A stretch of DNA of 64,000 nt from Constrictibacter sp. MBR-5 (GCF_040549485.1 NZ_JBEPTK010000011.1:1-64000); one strand, 5' to 3'. Positions 35,774-45,383 are shown, counted from the first letter of the stretch. A program made the numbers and translations. The notes: generated by a model from the sequence alone, not told the origin.

Positions 35774-35796
35774 ATGGGCCGCTCCGGGGCTCCGGT

Positions 35797-36372
35797 TCAG
35801 AAGATGCTGTTGCGGACGACGGGCTTGCGTTCGATCCGCGGGGTATCGCCGTCGGTCGTGCTCTTGCCGAGCGCCGCGTTTTCCTGCAGCCGCTGGGTCT
35901 CCTTGAGCGGGTCGACGACATCGCCGGGCGGCGGCTGCTCGCGCCAGAACATCATGCGCTCGATCAGGTTCCGCTCGTCCGCGTCGAGACGCGCCGTCTC
36001 GCTGTCGATCTGCCGGCGGATGTCCTCGGACACGGGCTCGGTGCCGACCCGCGCGAGCAGTGCCGAATCGCCCGCCGTCATGCCGGTCGTCCCGCCGGGC
36101 ACCGCGGCGGCGAGATCGTCGCCCGCCGCGTTCGGCACCAGGACGCCGCGCGCCTGGGCACGCATCGTCGGTTCCTGCGGACGGCGCTCGCCGGGTCGCG
36201 GCGGGCGCAGGCCGTAGTCCGGCGGCATGCTGAGAGGGGCACGCGTGACGACGCTGAACTCGTCAGGGGCACGCTTGGCGATGCCGAGCTGCTGCTTGAC
36301 GTTGCCGCCGCAGCCCGCGACCAGCACGGCCGCAGCGATCGCCACCGGAACGGATATGCGCAGAGCAGACAC
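35797..36372 (-). CDS. bamF: DUF3035 lipoprotein, BamF-type beta-barrel assembly subunit
   Basis: A 191-residue lipoprotein with an N-terminal hydrophobic segment and lipobox VAGC (lipidated Cys at about 22). The body reads KRAPDEFSVVTRAPLSMPPDYGLRPP, the hallmark of DUF3035, and is otherwise proline-rich and probably extended. In Caulobacter this family was reported as BamF, part of the outer-membrane beta-barrel assembly machine. It is 23 nt upstream of the M16 catalytic gene and 26 nt downstream of lspA, whose product processes lipoproteins like this one. Confidence 0.85.
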   Translation of the reverse strand: MSALRISVPVAIAAAVLVAGCGGNVKQQLGIAKRAPDEFSVVTRAPLSMPPDYGLRPPRPGERRPQEPTMRAQARGVLVPNAAGDDLAAAVPGGTTGMTAGDSALLARVGTEPVSEDIRRQIDSETARLDADERNLIERMMFWREQPPPGDVVDPLKETQRLQENAALGKSTTDGDTPRIERKPVVRNSIF

Positions 36373-36398
36373 GTTTCAGACCTCCCGCTTTTCCGGCG

Positions 36399-36863
36399 CT
36401 ATGTGGAAGCCTTGCGCTCCGGAAGCAAGGATTCCACGAGAAGGAGCACGACGCCGATGCAGATGGCGGAGTCCGCCACGTTGAAGGCGGGCCAGTGCCA
36501 GCCGGCGACATGCACGTCGAGAAAGTCGAAAACCGCACCGAAGACGAGCCGGTCCAGGGCATTGCCGATCGCGCCACCGACGACGAGGCCGATGGCGAGC
36601 TGCGTCCAGAGGCTGTCGGCGCGGCGCAGCCAGATCAGCATCGCCACGGAGATGGCGGCCGACAGGCCGACGAACACCGCCGGCGGCACCGTACCGCCGC
36701 CGAACATGCCGAAACTGACGCCCTCGTTCCAGACGACGACGAGGTTGAAGAAGGGCAGCAGCGGGATGACCCGCGGCGGGTCCATGACCCAGTAGAGCAC
36801 CAGCCACTTCGTGACCTGGTCGAGGACCAGGATGGCCGCGGCGAGTCCGATGCCCAGGCGCAT
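36399..36863 (-). CDS. lspA: Lipoprotein signal peptidase II
   Basis: A 154-residue inner-membrane aspartyl protease that cleaves prolipoproteins before the lipidated cysteine. Four hydrophobic segments are visible. The catalytic aspartates are in GGAIGNALDRL and FNVADSAI, with the upstream VWNEGVSFGMF motif. The start lies only one base after the ileS stop codon, so it is co-expressed with ileS, the classic arrangement. Confidence 0.95.
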   Translation of the reverse strand: MRLGIGLAAAILVLDQVTKWLVLYWVMDPPRVIPLLPFFNLVVVWNEGVSFGMFGGGTVPPAVFVGLSAAISVAMLIWLRRADSLWTQLAIGLVVGGAIGNALDRLVFGAVFDFLDVHVAGWHWPAFNVADSAICIGVVLLLVESLLPERKAST

Positions 36864-36864
36864 G

Positions 36865-39708
36865 CTATTCCGCCGCCGCCGCGTCGATCGCGATCACCGC
36901 GTCGGCGCAGCGCCCGCACAGGTCGGGATGGGCCGCCACGGCGCCCACGTCCGGCAGGTGCTGCCAGCAGCGCTCGCAGCGCGCGTGCGGCGACAGGCGC
37001 GCCTGGACGCCGACGCCCGGCACGTCGGGCAGGGTGAAGCTGCCCTCGGGCGGCACGCCGGTCTGCAACTCCGCCTGGGACGTGATCGCCAGTTCGGCGA
37101 GGTCGAGCCCCTCGAGGGCCGCGACGTGCGCGGGCGACGCCCAGATCAGCGGCGCGCCCTGCAGGCTCGATCCCATCCGCTTCTCGGCCCGCTCCAGCTC
37201 CAGCGCGCCGGTGACGACGCGCCGCACCGCCCGCACCTTGGCCCAGCGCTCGGCGAGCGCATCGTCGCGCCACGCTTCGGGGATCTCCGGGCAAGTCTGA
37301 AGGTGGACGCTGTTGCCGGGCGCGTCGCCGGTGCGCGCCAGCCACGCCTCCTCCGCCGTGAAGCAGACGATCGGTCCCAGCCAGATCGTCAGGCATTCGA
37401 ACAGCCTGTCGAGCACGGTGCGGCAGGCGCGCCGGCGGACGCTGTCCGGCCGGTCGCAGTAGAGCGAATCCTTGCGGATATCGAGATAGAAGGCCGACAG
37501 GTCGACCGCGCAGAAGGTGTGCAGCGCCGTCCACAGCGTATGGAAGTCGTAGTCGGCGATGCAGCGCCGCACGAGCCGATCCATCTCCCACAGCCGGTGC
37601 AGCGCCCAGCGCTCCAGCTCGGGCATCTGGGCGACCGGCAGCGTCTCGGCGGGCGTGAAGCCGTCGAGGGCGCCCAGCAGATAGCGCAGCGTGTTGCGCA
37701 CCCGGCGGTAGAGATCGGCCTGGTGCTTCAGGATCGCCGGGCCGATGCGCAGGTCCTCGGAATAGTCCGAGCCGACCACCCAGATGCGCAGGATGTCGGC
37801 GCCGTACTGGCCGACGACCTCCTGCGGCGCCGTCACGTTGCCCTTCGACTTCGACATCTTCTCGCCGTTCTGGTCGAGGACGAAGCCGTGGGTCAGCACC
37901 GCGTCGTAGGGCGCGCGGCCGCGCGTGCCGCAGGATTCCAGCAGCGAGGAATGGAACCAGCCGCGATGCTGGTCCGAGCCTTCCAGGTAGAGCGAGGCCG
38001 GCCATTGCAGGTCGGGGCGCTGCTCCAGCACGAAGGCGTGGGTCGAGCCGGATTCGAACCAGACCTCGACGATGTCGCGGACCTGCTCGTAATCCTCGGG
38101 GTCGTAGGCGTTGCCGAGGAAGCGCGACGGGTCGGACGAGAACCAGGCGTCGCCGCCCTCCTCCTCGAACGCCTGCCCGACCCGGTCGAACACCGCCTGG
38201 TCGCACAGGATCTTGCCGGTCTCACGATGCACGAAGACCGGGATTGGCACGCCCCAGGCCCGCTGGCGCGAGATGCACCAGTCGGGCCGGCCCTCGATCA
38301 TCGAATAGAGCCGGTTGCGCCCCGCCTGCGGCACGAAGCGCGTCGCGTCGATGGCGGCGAGCGCCTTGTCGCGCAGCCCCGTGTCGTCCATCGAGATGAA
38401 CCACTGGGCCGTGTTGCGGAAGATCAGCGGCGCCTTCGAGCGCCAGGAATGCGGGTAGGAATGGCGGATGCGGCCGGCCGACAGCAGCCGCCCGGCATCG
38501 CGCAGCGCGGCGATGACGGCCTTGTTGGCGTCGCCTTCCTTGCCCTGGTCGGAATAGACCCGCTTTCCGGCGAACAGCGGCACGTGGCGGAAATAGGCGC
38601 CGTCCGGCCCGACCGTCTCCGGCACCTCGACACCGTTCGCCTTGCCCAGCACGAAGTCGTCGGCGCCGTGGCCCGGTGCGATGTGCACGAAGCCCGTGCC
38701 CGCGTCCATCGTCACGAACTCGCCGGCGAAGACGCGAACCTCGAAATCGTAGCCCTGGCCGTGCAGCGGATGCCGGCAGACCGTGCCCACCAAGTCCTCA
38801 CCGCGGAAAGTCGCGACCACCTCGTGGGCGGCGATCTTCGCGTCGCGGCAGAAATTCTCGATCAGCGGTTCGGCGACCAGATAGACGGCGCCGACGGCCA
38901 CCATCGACCCCTCGCCCGCCTCGGTCACGCGCAGCGCGACGTACGGCTCCTCGGCCGCCACCGCGATGGCGCGGTTGCCGGGGATGGTCCAGGGCGTCGT
39001 CGTCCAGATGACGACCGACGCGCCCTCGGGCACGCCCTTGCCGGAGACGACCGGAAATGCGACGTGGATCGTGTGCGAGGTGTGGTCGTGATACTCCACC
39101 TCGGCGTCGGCGAGTGCCGTCTTCTCGACCACCGACCACAGCACGGGCCGGGCGCCGCGATACAGGCTGCCGTTCATGGCGAACTTGCCGATCTCGCGCG
39201 CGATCTGCGCCTCGGCCTTCAGCGCCATGGTCTTGTAGGGGTCCTTCCAGTCGCCGATCACGCCCAGGCGCTGGAACTCCTCCGACTGGATGGCGATCCA
39301 CTTGGCGGCGAAGTCGCGGCACTCCTGCCGGAACTCCAGGATCGGCACCTCGTCCTTGTTCTTGCCGGCGGCGCGATACTCCTCCTCGACCTTCCACTCG
39401 ATCGGCAGGCCGTGGCAGTCCCAGCCGGGGACGTAGTTCGCGTCCTTGCCCAGCATCTGCTGGGCGCGGTTGATCACGTCCTTCAGGATCTTGTTGAGGG
39501 CATGGCCGATGTGCAGGTGGCCATTCGCATAGGGCGGCCCGTCGTGCAGGACGAACTTCTCGCGGCCCTTCGACGCCTCGCGCTGCAGACGATAGAGATC
39601 GTCGCGCGCCCACCGCGCCAGCAGGTCCGGCTCCCGCACCGGCAGGTTGCCGCGCATGGGAAAGTCGGTGCGCGGCAGGAATACGGTCGACTTGTAGTCG
39701 CGACTCAT
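36865..39708 (-). CDS. ileS: Isoleucyl-tRNA synthetase
   Basis: Charges tRNA-Ile in the cytoplasm. The 947-residue class Ia enzyme has DGPPYANGHLHIGHA near residue 58-72, an editing domain in the middle, GEKMSKSKGN near residue 610, and a C-terminal zinc-binding segment (CERCWQHLP and CGRCADAV). The start MSRDYKSTVFLPRTDFPMR at 39708 is the family N-terminus; the frame open to 40026 is antisense to the toxin region and is rejected. It is the first gene of an operon running through lspA, bamF and the M16 pair. Confidence 0.96.
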   Translation of the reverse strand: MSRDYKSTVFLPRTDFPMRGNLPVREPDLLARWARDDLYRLQREASKGREKFVLHDGPPYANGHLHIGHALNKILKDVINRAQQMLGKDANYVPGWDCHGLPIEWKVEEEYRAAGKNKDEVPILEFRQECRDFAAKWIAIQSEEFQRLGVIGDWKDPYKTMALKAEAQIAREIGKFAMNGSLYRGARPVLWSVVEKTALADAEVEYHDHTSHTIHVAFPVVSGKGVPEGASVVIWTTTPWTIPGNRAIAVAAEEPYVALRVTEAGEGSMVAVGAVYLVAEPLIENFCRDAKIAAHEVVATFRGEDLVGTVCRHPLHGQGYDFEVRVFAGEFVTMDAGTGFVHIAPGHGADDFVLGKANGVEVPETVGPDGAYFRHVPLFAGKRVYSDQGKEGDANKAVIAALRDAGRLLSAGRIRHSYPHSWRSKAPLIFRNTAQWFISMDDTGLRDKALAAIDATRFVPQAGRNRLYSMIEGRPDWCISRQRAWGVPIPVFVHRETGKILCDQAVFDRVGQAFEEEGGDAWFSSDPSRFLGNAYDPEDYEQVRDIVEVWFESGSTHAFVLEQRPDLQWPASLYLEGSDQHRGWFHSSLLESCGTRGRAPYDAVLTHGFVLDQNGEKMSKSKGNVTAPQEVVGQYGADILRIWVVGSDYSEDLRIGPAILKHQADLYRRVRNTLRYLLGALDGFTPAETLPVAQMPELERWALHRLWEMDRLVRRCIADYDFHTLWTALHTFCAVDLSAFYLDIRKDSLYCDRPDSVRRRACRTVLDRLFECLTIWLGPIVCFTAEEAWLARTGDAPGNSVHLQTCPEIPEAWRDDALAERWAKVRAVRRVVTGALELERAEKRMGSSLQGAPLIWASPAHVAALEGLDLAELAITSQAELQTGVPPEGSFTLPDVPGVGVQARLSPHARCERCWQHLPDVGAVAAHPDLCGRCADAVIAIDAAAAE

Positions 39709-39797
39709 GTCTGGAGACCCTCCGAAGCCGCGGAACCTAGGGGCGGGCCGCGGGACCGTCAAGGAATCCGGGCGGAGAGGCATTTCGACTGAGAGGA

Positions 39798-40052
39798 TCA
39801 GTAGCGATACCGGCACTGCACGATGGGCAGTGCGTCCTCGCTCGGCCGATAGACCAGACGATGCTCCTTGGTCAGCCGGCGCGACCACCAGCCGGAGAGC
39901 GGACCGCGCAGCGGCTCCGGTTTGCCGGTACCGGCGAACGGCGTGCGGCAGCATTCGCGGATCAGGCCGTTCAGCCGCAGGAGGAGCTTCGCATCGCTCG
40001 CCTGCCAGTGCAGCTCGTCTTCCCACGCCTTTTCGTGGAGGACGATCTTCAA
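39798..40052 (-). CDS. yoeB: YoeB/Txe family toxin with changed catalytic histidine
   Basis: An 84-residue protein, the exact length of E. coli YoeB, beginning with TTG at 40052 preceded by GAGGG. It reads LKIVLHEKAWEDELHWQ, then KPEPLRGPLSGWWSRRL and EHRLVY. YoeB is a ribosome-dependent mRNA interferase. The residues matching Glu46 (KPEPL) and Arg65 (HRLVY) are kept, but the C-terminus reads CRYRY where YoeB has CRYHY, so catalytic His83 is Arg (CGC in place of CAC). Activity may be reduced or lost. The partner antitoxin is frameshifted. Confidence 0.85.
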   Translation of the reverse strand: MKIVLHEKAWEDELHWQASDAKLLLRLNGLIRECCRTPFAGTGKPEPLRGPLSGWWSRRLTKEHRLVYRPSEDALPIVQCRYRY

Positions 40053-40330
40053 CGACCGGCCCTCAGGGATCGGCCCGCACGGGTCGATCTCGCGCTCGGT
40101 CCCGCCGCCGCCCTCCAGCGCTTCCACCGCTTCGAGCGGGCGGTCGGCATTGCGCGGACTGCGCAGGAGATGCAGCGTCTCCTCCTAGGAGGCGAAATCC
40201 CGAGCGAGATCAGAACCGCCGCCGGATTGCCGCGGTCGCGGGTGATGATCACCGGCGTGTGGTCGTCCAACACGCTGGCGAGCATCGCCGCGAGATTGCG
40301 GCGCAGGTCGCTGTACGATGTCGTGCGCAT
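40049..40330 (-). pseudogene. yefM: YefM/Phd antitoxin, frameshifted
   Basis: The first about 44 codons are a clear YefM antitoxin (MRTTSYSDLRRNLAAMLASV, then TPVIITRDRGNPAAVLISL). After ISL the expected E-D-F-A-S-Y-E-E-T appears only if one base is restored near 40198-40202 (CTCGGGATTTC for the likely CTCGAGGATTTC). In that restored frame the tyrosine codon is also a TAG at 40185-40187. The rest (TLHLLRSPRNADRPLEAVEALE) continues in the third phase. The shifted frame ends over the yoeB start. The DNA-binding half may still be made; the toxin-neutralising tail is lost. A sequencing error could explain the base loss but not easily the TAG. Confidence 0.8.
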
Positions 40331-40360
40331 GCCTGAACCGTACGTGATCGGTACAACAAT

Positions 40361-41827
40361 TCAGCGGCGGCGCAGCCTGCGGCGGAAGCGGCGCCAGGGG
40401 CCTTTCGGCGGCTCGGGGTCGACGAGGTCTGTCTCGGCGACCGCCTCCTCGACCGCGGTCAGCGGCCGCGGGCGCAGCGGGGCCAGGCGGCGGCCGGTCT
40501 TCGGGTTGAGTGCCGCCACGGCACCGAGCAGCGAGCCGTGATGCTCGGCCACCGCCGCCGCGACCGCCGCGGGCGTCGTGCCGAGATGTTCGGCGAGCAG
40601 GTCATCCCGAACGCCGGCGATGCGGGCGCGCAGGCCGGCCTCGGCGAGGCTGCCGGGCGCCGCCTCGACCACCAGGTCGCACTCGCTGTCGAACCCCTGG
40701 GACCGGTTGTTCAGGTTTGAGGAGCCGACCTTCAGCAGCCGGTCGTCGACGACCATCACCTTGGCGTGGACGTAGATCGGCCGGCCGCCCTCGGTCACGG
40801 GGTGGAAGATGGCGAAGCGGCCGTGCGGGTCGTTCCGCGCGATCAGGTGCAGCAGGCGCGACCGGGCCGAATCCATCGCCGTCTGTTCCAGCCAGCCGTC
40901 GGCCGACTCCGGATTGACCAGCAGGATCTCCGGCCCGTCCGGCTCCCTCAACCGGGCGATCAGCGCCTCGGCCAGCATGCGCGAGGCGAAATACTGGCTC
41001 TCGACGTAGATCGACCGCTTCGCCGCGGCGATGGCGTCGAGATAGAGCCGCTCGATCTCGGCCACCTGCTCGCGTCCGTCGATCGCCGGAAGCGTCCGGG
41101 CGATGCCGACATCGACGTCGGTCAGGGTCGGCTCCAGCCGGTCCGGCCACGGGTCGGCATCGGGCGACGGCGGCTCCAGCCGCTCACCCGTCGCCCACTC
41201 CCAGCGCATGCGCGCGAGGTCGCCCAGCGCCCGCGCCAGGGCGCCGTCGACCGCCGTGGTGGCGTCGTGCCAGGGCGCGTGCTCGTGGCCGCCGGGGTTG
41301 GTGCGGAGAGGGTCGTGGTCGGGGTGGGCGCGGGTGTCCCATCGGTCGGTCGTCATGTCGATGCCGCCGCAGAAGGCGAGGGCGTCGTCGATCACCACCA
41401 GCTTCTGATGGTGCGCGGCACCCGGCGGATGCACGCCGTCCAGCTTGAGCCGGATGCGGCGCAGGGTGATCCAGTTCAGGATGAACAGCGGCGTGGCGCC
41501 ACGGCCGAGCGACTGGAGTGTGCCGAGCCGCCATTTGAGGATCCGGATCTTCAGCTCCGGCCGCCGCTTCGCGACCCAGTTCAGGAAGCGGCCCAGTTTT
41601 TCCGGCCCCGTCTGGTCGTCGACACCCGGCTCCAGGCGGATCCGGGTGTCGAAGTCCCAGCCGATCAGCATGACCGAATGACGTGCGTTGAGGATCGCCG
41701 CCTTGACCGTCTTGAAATAGTCGGCGGCGTCGACGATCAGCGCGAAGCGGTCGGCCCGCTCGATCCGCCAGCAGTTGCCGCCCGGGACGAGAAGGGCCTG
41801 CGAAGGGTCGCGATGGTCGGGAGGCAT
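40361..41827 (-). CDS. Phospholipase D-like family protein
   Basis: A 488-residue protein with two HKD phosphodiesterase motifs: HQKLVVID with CGGIDMTTDRWDTR, and HAKVMVVD with GSSNLNNRSQGFDSECD. The order and spacing match bacterial phospholipase D enzymes and cardiolipin-synthase-like proteins of this length. It may hydrolyse or exchange phosphatidyl head groups at the membrane face, though no membrane helix is evident. The C-terminus is strongly basic (RRFRRRLRRR), which would favour binding to acidic lipids or nucleic acid. It is 8 nt after the AI-2E-family permease gene, so the two form an operon. Confidence 0.88.
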   Translation of the reverse strand: MPPDHRDPSQALLVPGGNCWRIERADRFALIVDAADYFKTVKAAILNARHSVMLIGWDFDTRIRLEPGVDDQTGPEKLGRFLNWVAKRRPELKIRILKWRLGTLQSLGRGATPLFILNWITLRRIRLKLDGVHPPGAAHHQKLVVIDDALAFCGGIDMTTDRWDTRAHPDHDPLRTNPGGHEHAPWHDATTAVDGALARALGDLARMRWEWATGERLEPPSPDADPWPDRLEPTLTDVDVGIARTLPAIDGREQVAEIERLYLDAIAAAKRSIYVESQYFASRMLAEALIARLREPDGPEILLVNPESADGWLEQTAMDSARSRLLHLIARNDPHGRFAIFHPVTEGGRPIYVHAKVMVVDDRLLKVGSSNLNNRSQGFDSECDLVVEAAPGSLAEAGLRARIAGVRDDLLAEHLGTTPAAVAAAVAEHHGSLLGAVAALNPKTGRRLAPLRPRPLTAVEEAVAETDLVDPEPPKGPWRRFRRRLRRR

Positions 41828-41835
41828 GGCGTCTC

Positions 41836-42867
41836 TCAGTCGGTGCCAGTCTCATTCGGTGCCGGCGCCGCGACCGGCTCGTCGTTCAGATAGTCGCCCA
41901 CATAGAAGCTGCCGATCAGGGCGAGCCCGAGGGCGGCGAGCGGCGTCGCCAGTGCGAGCCCGAGGATGCCGTAGAGCGAGCCGAGCAAAAGCTGCACCGA
42001 GATCGTCAGCACCGGCGGCAGCGACACGCTCTCCTGCTGGACGACCGGGGTGATCAGGTAGCTCTCCACCGTCTGAACGGCGACATAGATGCCGACGACC
42101 CAGAGCACCGTCGTCGGGCCGTCGGCGAAGGCGAGGAGCACGGCCGGCACGGCGGCCAGGATCGGCCCGATGTTCGGGATGAAGGCGAGCAGCGCGGCCA
42201 GCGCGCCGAGGATGAAGGCGAGCGGGATGCCGAGCAGCCACAGCCCCAGCCCGGTCAGCACGCCGACCACCGTCATCGAGATCAGCTGCGCGCCGATCCA
42301 GTGCCGCAGCGTGTGCACGCCGAGCCGCAGGGCCTTGTGAGCCCGCGGCCGCACCGAGGGCGCGAACAGCGCCGTGGCGCCCTGGGCGTAGAGGCCGGGA
42401 GCGACGGCCAGATAGATGCCGATGAACAGGATCAGGACGAAGCTGCCGAGCGCGCCGAAGGTCGAGAACAGGGCCGAGGCGGCCATGCCGCCGCTCCGGG
42501 CGGAGAGCAGCTCGCGCGGCCGGATCGCATCGAGGAGGGACTTGCCCCAGGAATAGTCGTCCAGCCGCGCCGCGAGCTTCCCCGCCGCGTCGGGCACCTG
42601 CCGCCAGAGTTCGTTGAACTGATCGATGAGCGCCGGCGCCGCACTGGTCGCCGCCACCACCGCGGTGCCCACCAGCAGCACCACGAATATCGCCAGCCCG
42701 AACCGATAGTGGATCCCGGTCTTGGCGGCGATCCAGCTGCCGCCGCCCTGCAGCATGACGCCGAACAGCACGCCGGCGAACACGAGCAGCAGCACGTCCG
42801 GGGCGATGAGGACGAGCAGGACGAGCAGGAACGCCACGACGACGAGCGAGACGGTGCGACGCGACAT
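41836..42867 (-). CDS. AI-2E family (PerM/YdiK) transporter
   Basis: A 343-residue inner-membrane protein with about eight hydrophobic segments. It starts with VVVAFLLVLLVLIAPDVLLLVFAGVLFGV, has a polar loop after residue 80 and ends with the family core (LLAFIPNIGPILAAVPAVLLA and ESYLITPVVQQESVSLPP). Relatives have been linked to autoinducer-2 export or to ion/proton antiport; the substrate here is unknown. GGGAG is upstream of ATG 42867. It is co-transcribed with the phospholipase D-like gene. Confidence 0.9.
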   Translation of the reverse strand: MSRRTVSLVVVAFLLVLLVLIAPDVLLLVFAGVLFGVMLQGGGSWIAAKTGIHYRFGLAIFVVLLVGTAVVAATSAAPALIDQFNELWRQVPDAAGKLAARLDDYSWGKSLLDAIRPRELLSARSGGMAASALFSTFGALGSFVLILFIGIYLAVAPGLYAQGATALFAPSVRPRAHKALRLGVHTLRHWIGAQLISMTVVGVLTGLGLWLLGIPLAFILGALAALLAFIPNIGPILAAVPAVLLAFADGPTTVLWVVGIYVAVQTVESYLITPVVQQESVSLPPVLTISVQLLLGSLYGILGLALATPLAALGLALIGSFYVGDYLNDEPVAAPAPNETGTD

Positions 42868-42946
42868 GCGGACTCCCGGAGGCGGTTCGACGAGGCGGCA
42901 GGGCGGAAGCCCTGTGCCGACCAACGTCCAACGGCGCGGAAGGTCG

Positions 42947-43939
42947 CTAGTTCGACGCGTCCTTCGTCTTCTCCCGCTCGGCGCGCTGCAGCCGGCGCCA
43001 GCGCACGACGTTGCGGTTGTGCTCGGCCAGGGTGCGGGCGAAGGCGTGCCCACCGGTGCCGTCGGCGACGAAATAGAGATCGTCCGTCTCGGCCGGCGCC
43101 ACCACCGCCTGCAGCGACGCGAGTCCGGGATTGGCGATCGGCCCCGGGGGAAGGCCCGCGACGTGATAGGTGTTGTAGGGGTCTTCCGCCTGCAGGTCGC
43201 TGCGGGTGATCGGCCCGTCCTGCGGGCGCTCGCCGCGGGTCTGCGCGTAGATGACGGTGGGATCCGACTGCAGCTTCATGCCGCGGCGCAGGCGGTTGAG
43301 GAAGACGGCGGCGACGCGCGGCCGCTCCGACGCGACACCGGTCTCCTTCTCGACGATGGAAGCGAGGGTGAGCAGTTCGTCCGGGGTCGCCAGCGGCGTG
43401 TCCTCGGGCCGGCTCTCCCAGACCGTGGCGAGCGCCGTATCCATCGCCTTGCGCATCCGTTCGACCACGGCGGCGCGGCTCTCGCCCCAGACATAGTGAT
43501 AGGTGTCGGGCAGGAGGCGGCCCTCGGCGACGGCCGGCGGGTCGCCGGTCAGGCCTTCAGCCTCGCCGACCCGCCGCAGTACCTCGGCCACGGTCAGCCC
43601 TTCGGCCAGCGTGATGCGCCGCACGACCGTGTCGCCCGCGATCATCTTGTCGATCGCGCCGCGCAGGCTGATGCCGGGGGGGAAGGCGTACTCGCCGGCC
43701 TTCAGCTGGCCGTGCACGTCGCGCAGGCGCAGCGCCGCGAGGAAGGTCCAGTCATGGCGGATGACGCCCGCATCGACGAGGTCGCGCGCGATCGACCGCG
43801 TCCCCTCGCCCCGCTCGACGACGATGTGCCGCTCGGTCGGCAGGGGACCCGGAGCGGTGTATTCGCGCCAGCCCCAGATGCCGGCACCGACGCCGGCGCC
43901 GGCCAGGAGCACGAAGAGGACGAGGAGAAGCCGTTTCAC
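42947..43939 (-). CDS. mltG: Endolytic peptidoglycan transglycosylase MltG
   Basis: A 330-residue enzyme anchored by one N-terminal helix (LLLVLFVLLAGAGVGAGIWG). A LysM-like region (about 38-95) precedes the YceG catalytic domain, with the glutamate in LASIVEKETG, then FLNRLRRGMKLQSDPTVIYA and SPYNTY-type DPYNTYHVAGLPPGPIANPG. It cuts nascent glycan strands and ends their growth. It follows fabF, as in many Alphaproteobacteria and Gammaproteobacteria. Confidence 0.94.
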   Translation of the reverse strand: MKRLLLVLFVLLAGAGVGAGIWGWREYTAPGPLPTERHIVVERGEGTRSIARDLVDAGVIRHDWTFLAALRLRDVHGQLKAGEYAFPPGISLRGAIDKMIAGDTVVRRITLAEGLTVAEVLRRVGEAEGLTGDPPAVAEGRLLPDTYHYVWGESRAAVVERMRKAMDTALATVWESRPEDTPLATPDELLTLASIVEKETGVASERPRVAAVFLNRLRRGMKLQSDPTVIYAQTRGERPQDGPITRSDLQAEDPYNTYHVAGLPPGPIANPGLASLQAVVAPAETDDLYFVADGTGGHAFARTLAEHNRNVVRWRRLQRAEREKTKDASN

Positions 43940-44038
43940 GGCCCGGATATCGCGACGACGGCGGTCGCGACGACGGCGGTCGCCACGGGGGCGGACGAGA
44001 CGGCGGTGAAGCGGGCCCCGGAAGTCACGACCCGGGGG

Positions 44039-45301
44039 TCAGGGCGCCGGCGCGAAGATCAGCGAGGCGTTGGTCCCGCCGAAGCCGAAGGAGTTGGAGA
44101 GGGCGTGCCGCACCTTGCGCTGCTTCGCCTGTTTCGGCACCAGGTCGATGTCGCAGCCCTCGGACGGATTGTCGAGGTTCAGCGTCGGCGGGACCACGCC
44201 GTCGCGCATCGCCAGGATCGAGAAGATCGCCTCGACGCTGCCGGCGGCGCCCAGCAGATGCCCGACGGCCGACTTCGTCGACGACATCGAGATCTTGTAG
44301 GCGTGGTCGCCGAACAGGCGCTTCACCGCACCCAGTTCGATCTCGTCGCCGAGCGGCGTCGAGGTGCCGTGCGCGTTGACGTAGTCGATGTCCTCGGGGT
44401 TGAGCCCGGCCCGCTTCAGCGCCATGCGCATCGCGCGGAAGCCGCCGCTGCCGTCCTCGGCGGGGGCCGTGATGTGGTGGGCGTCGCCCGACATGCCGTA
44501 GCCGACGACCTCGGCATAGATCTTGGCGCCGCGCTTTTTCGCGTGCTCGTACTCCTCGAGCACGACGATGCCGGCGCCTTCGCCCATGACGAAGCCGTCG
44601 CGTTCACGGTCCCAGGGACGCGATGCGCGCTCCGGCGTGTCGTTGAAGTGGGTCGACAGGGCACGCGAGGCGGAGAAGCCCGCGATGCCGAGGCGGCAGA
44701 CCGCGGCCTCGGCGCCACCGGCCACCATGACGTCGGCGTCGTCGAAGGCGATCAGCCGGGCGGCATCGCCGATGGCGTGCGCACCCGTGGCACAGGCGGT
44801 CACGACCGAGTGGTTCGGTCCCTTGAACCCGTGCTTGATCGACACGTGCCCGGAGGCGAGGTTGATCAGCGCGGAGGGAATGAAGAACGGGCTGATGCGG
44901 CGCGGCCCGCGGTCCTTCAGCAGGACGGCGGCTTCCTCGATCGCCTGCAGGCCGCCGATGCCGGAGCCGATCATGACGCCGGTGCGCTCGCACGACTCCT
45001 CGTCGGTCGGCTTCCAGCCGGAATCCTCGATCGCCATCGCCGCGGCACCGACGCCGTACACGATGAAACGGTCGACCTTCCGCTGCTCGCGCGGCTCCAT
45101 CCAGTCGTCGGGATTCCAACGACCTTCGGCGGTCTCCCCCCGCGGCACCTGTCCCGCGATCTTCGCCGGAAGATCGGACACGTCGAAGGACTGAATGGCA
45201 GTTATGCCCGATTCACCCTCGACGAGCCGGTTCCAACAGGCATCCGCACCGCATCCGAGCGGCGAGACGACGCCCATGCCGGTCACCACAACGCGTCTCA
45301 T
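44039..45301 (-). CDS. fabF: Beta-ketoacyl-ACP synthase II
   Basis: Elongates acyl-ACP with malonyl-ACP in fatty acid synthesis. The 420-residue protein has the active-site cysteine in VVTACATGAHAIG, the histidines in YVNAHGTSTPLGD and KSAVGHLLGAAG, and a glycine-rich C-terminal loop NSFGFGGTNASL. ATG 45301 (MRRVVVTGMGVVSPLG) is the family start; the frame open to 45382 is rejected. It sits between acpP and mltG. Confidence 0.96.
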   Translation of the reverse strand: MRRVVVTGMGVVSPLGCGADACWNRLVEGESGITAIQSFDVSDLPAKIAGQVPRGETAEGRWNPDDWMEPREQRKVDRFIVYGVGAAAMAIEDSGWKPTDEESCERTGVMIGSGIGGLQAIEEAAVLLKDRGPRRISPFFIPSALINLASGHVSIKHGFKGPNHSVVTACATGAHAIGDAARLIAFDDADVMVAGGAEAAVCRLGIAGFSASRALSTHFNDTPERASRPWDRERDGFVMGEGAGIVVLEEYEHAKKRGAKIYAEVVGYGMSGDAHHITAPAEDGSGGFRAMRMALKRAGLNPEDIDYVNAHGTSTPLGDEIELGAVKRLFGDHAYKISMSSTKSAVGHLLGAAGSVEAIFSILAMRDGVVPPTLNLDNPSEGCDIDLVPKQAKQRKVRHALSNSFGFGGTNASLIFAPAP

Positions 45302-45383
45302 CTCTGTCTCCGGCCTAGTCGCGCGACGCGGCCCCGGTATTGGCCCGGCGCCGCGTCCATGCGCTCCAATGCCCGCAGGCAAG

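Noticed and set aside
36811-39792. 993-codon plus-strand frame opposite ileS
   Set aside because: Antisense shadow of ileS; no domain, no start signal and biased composition.
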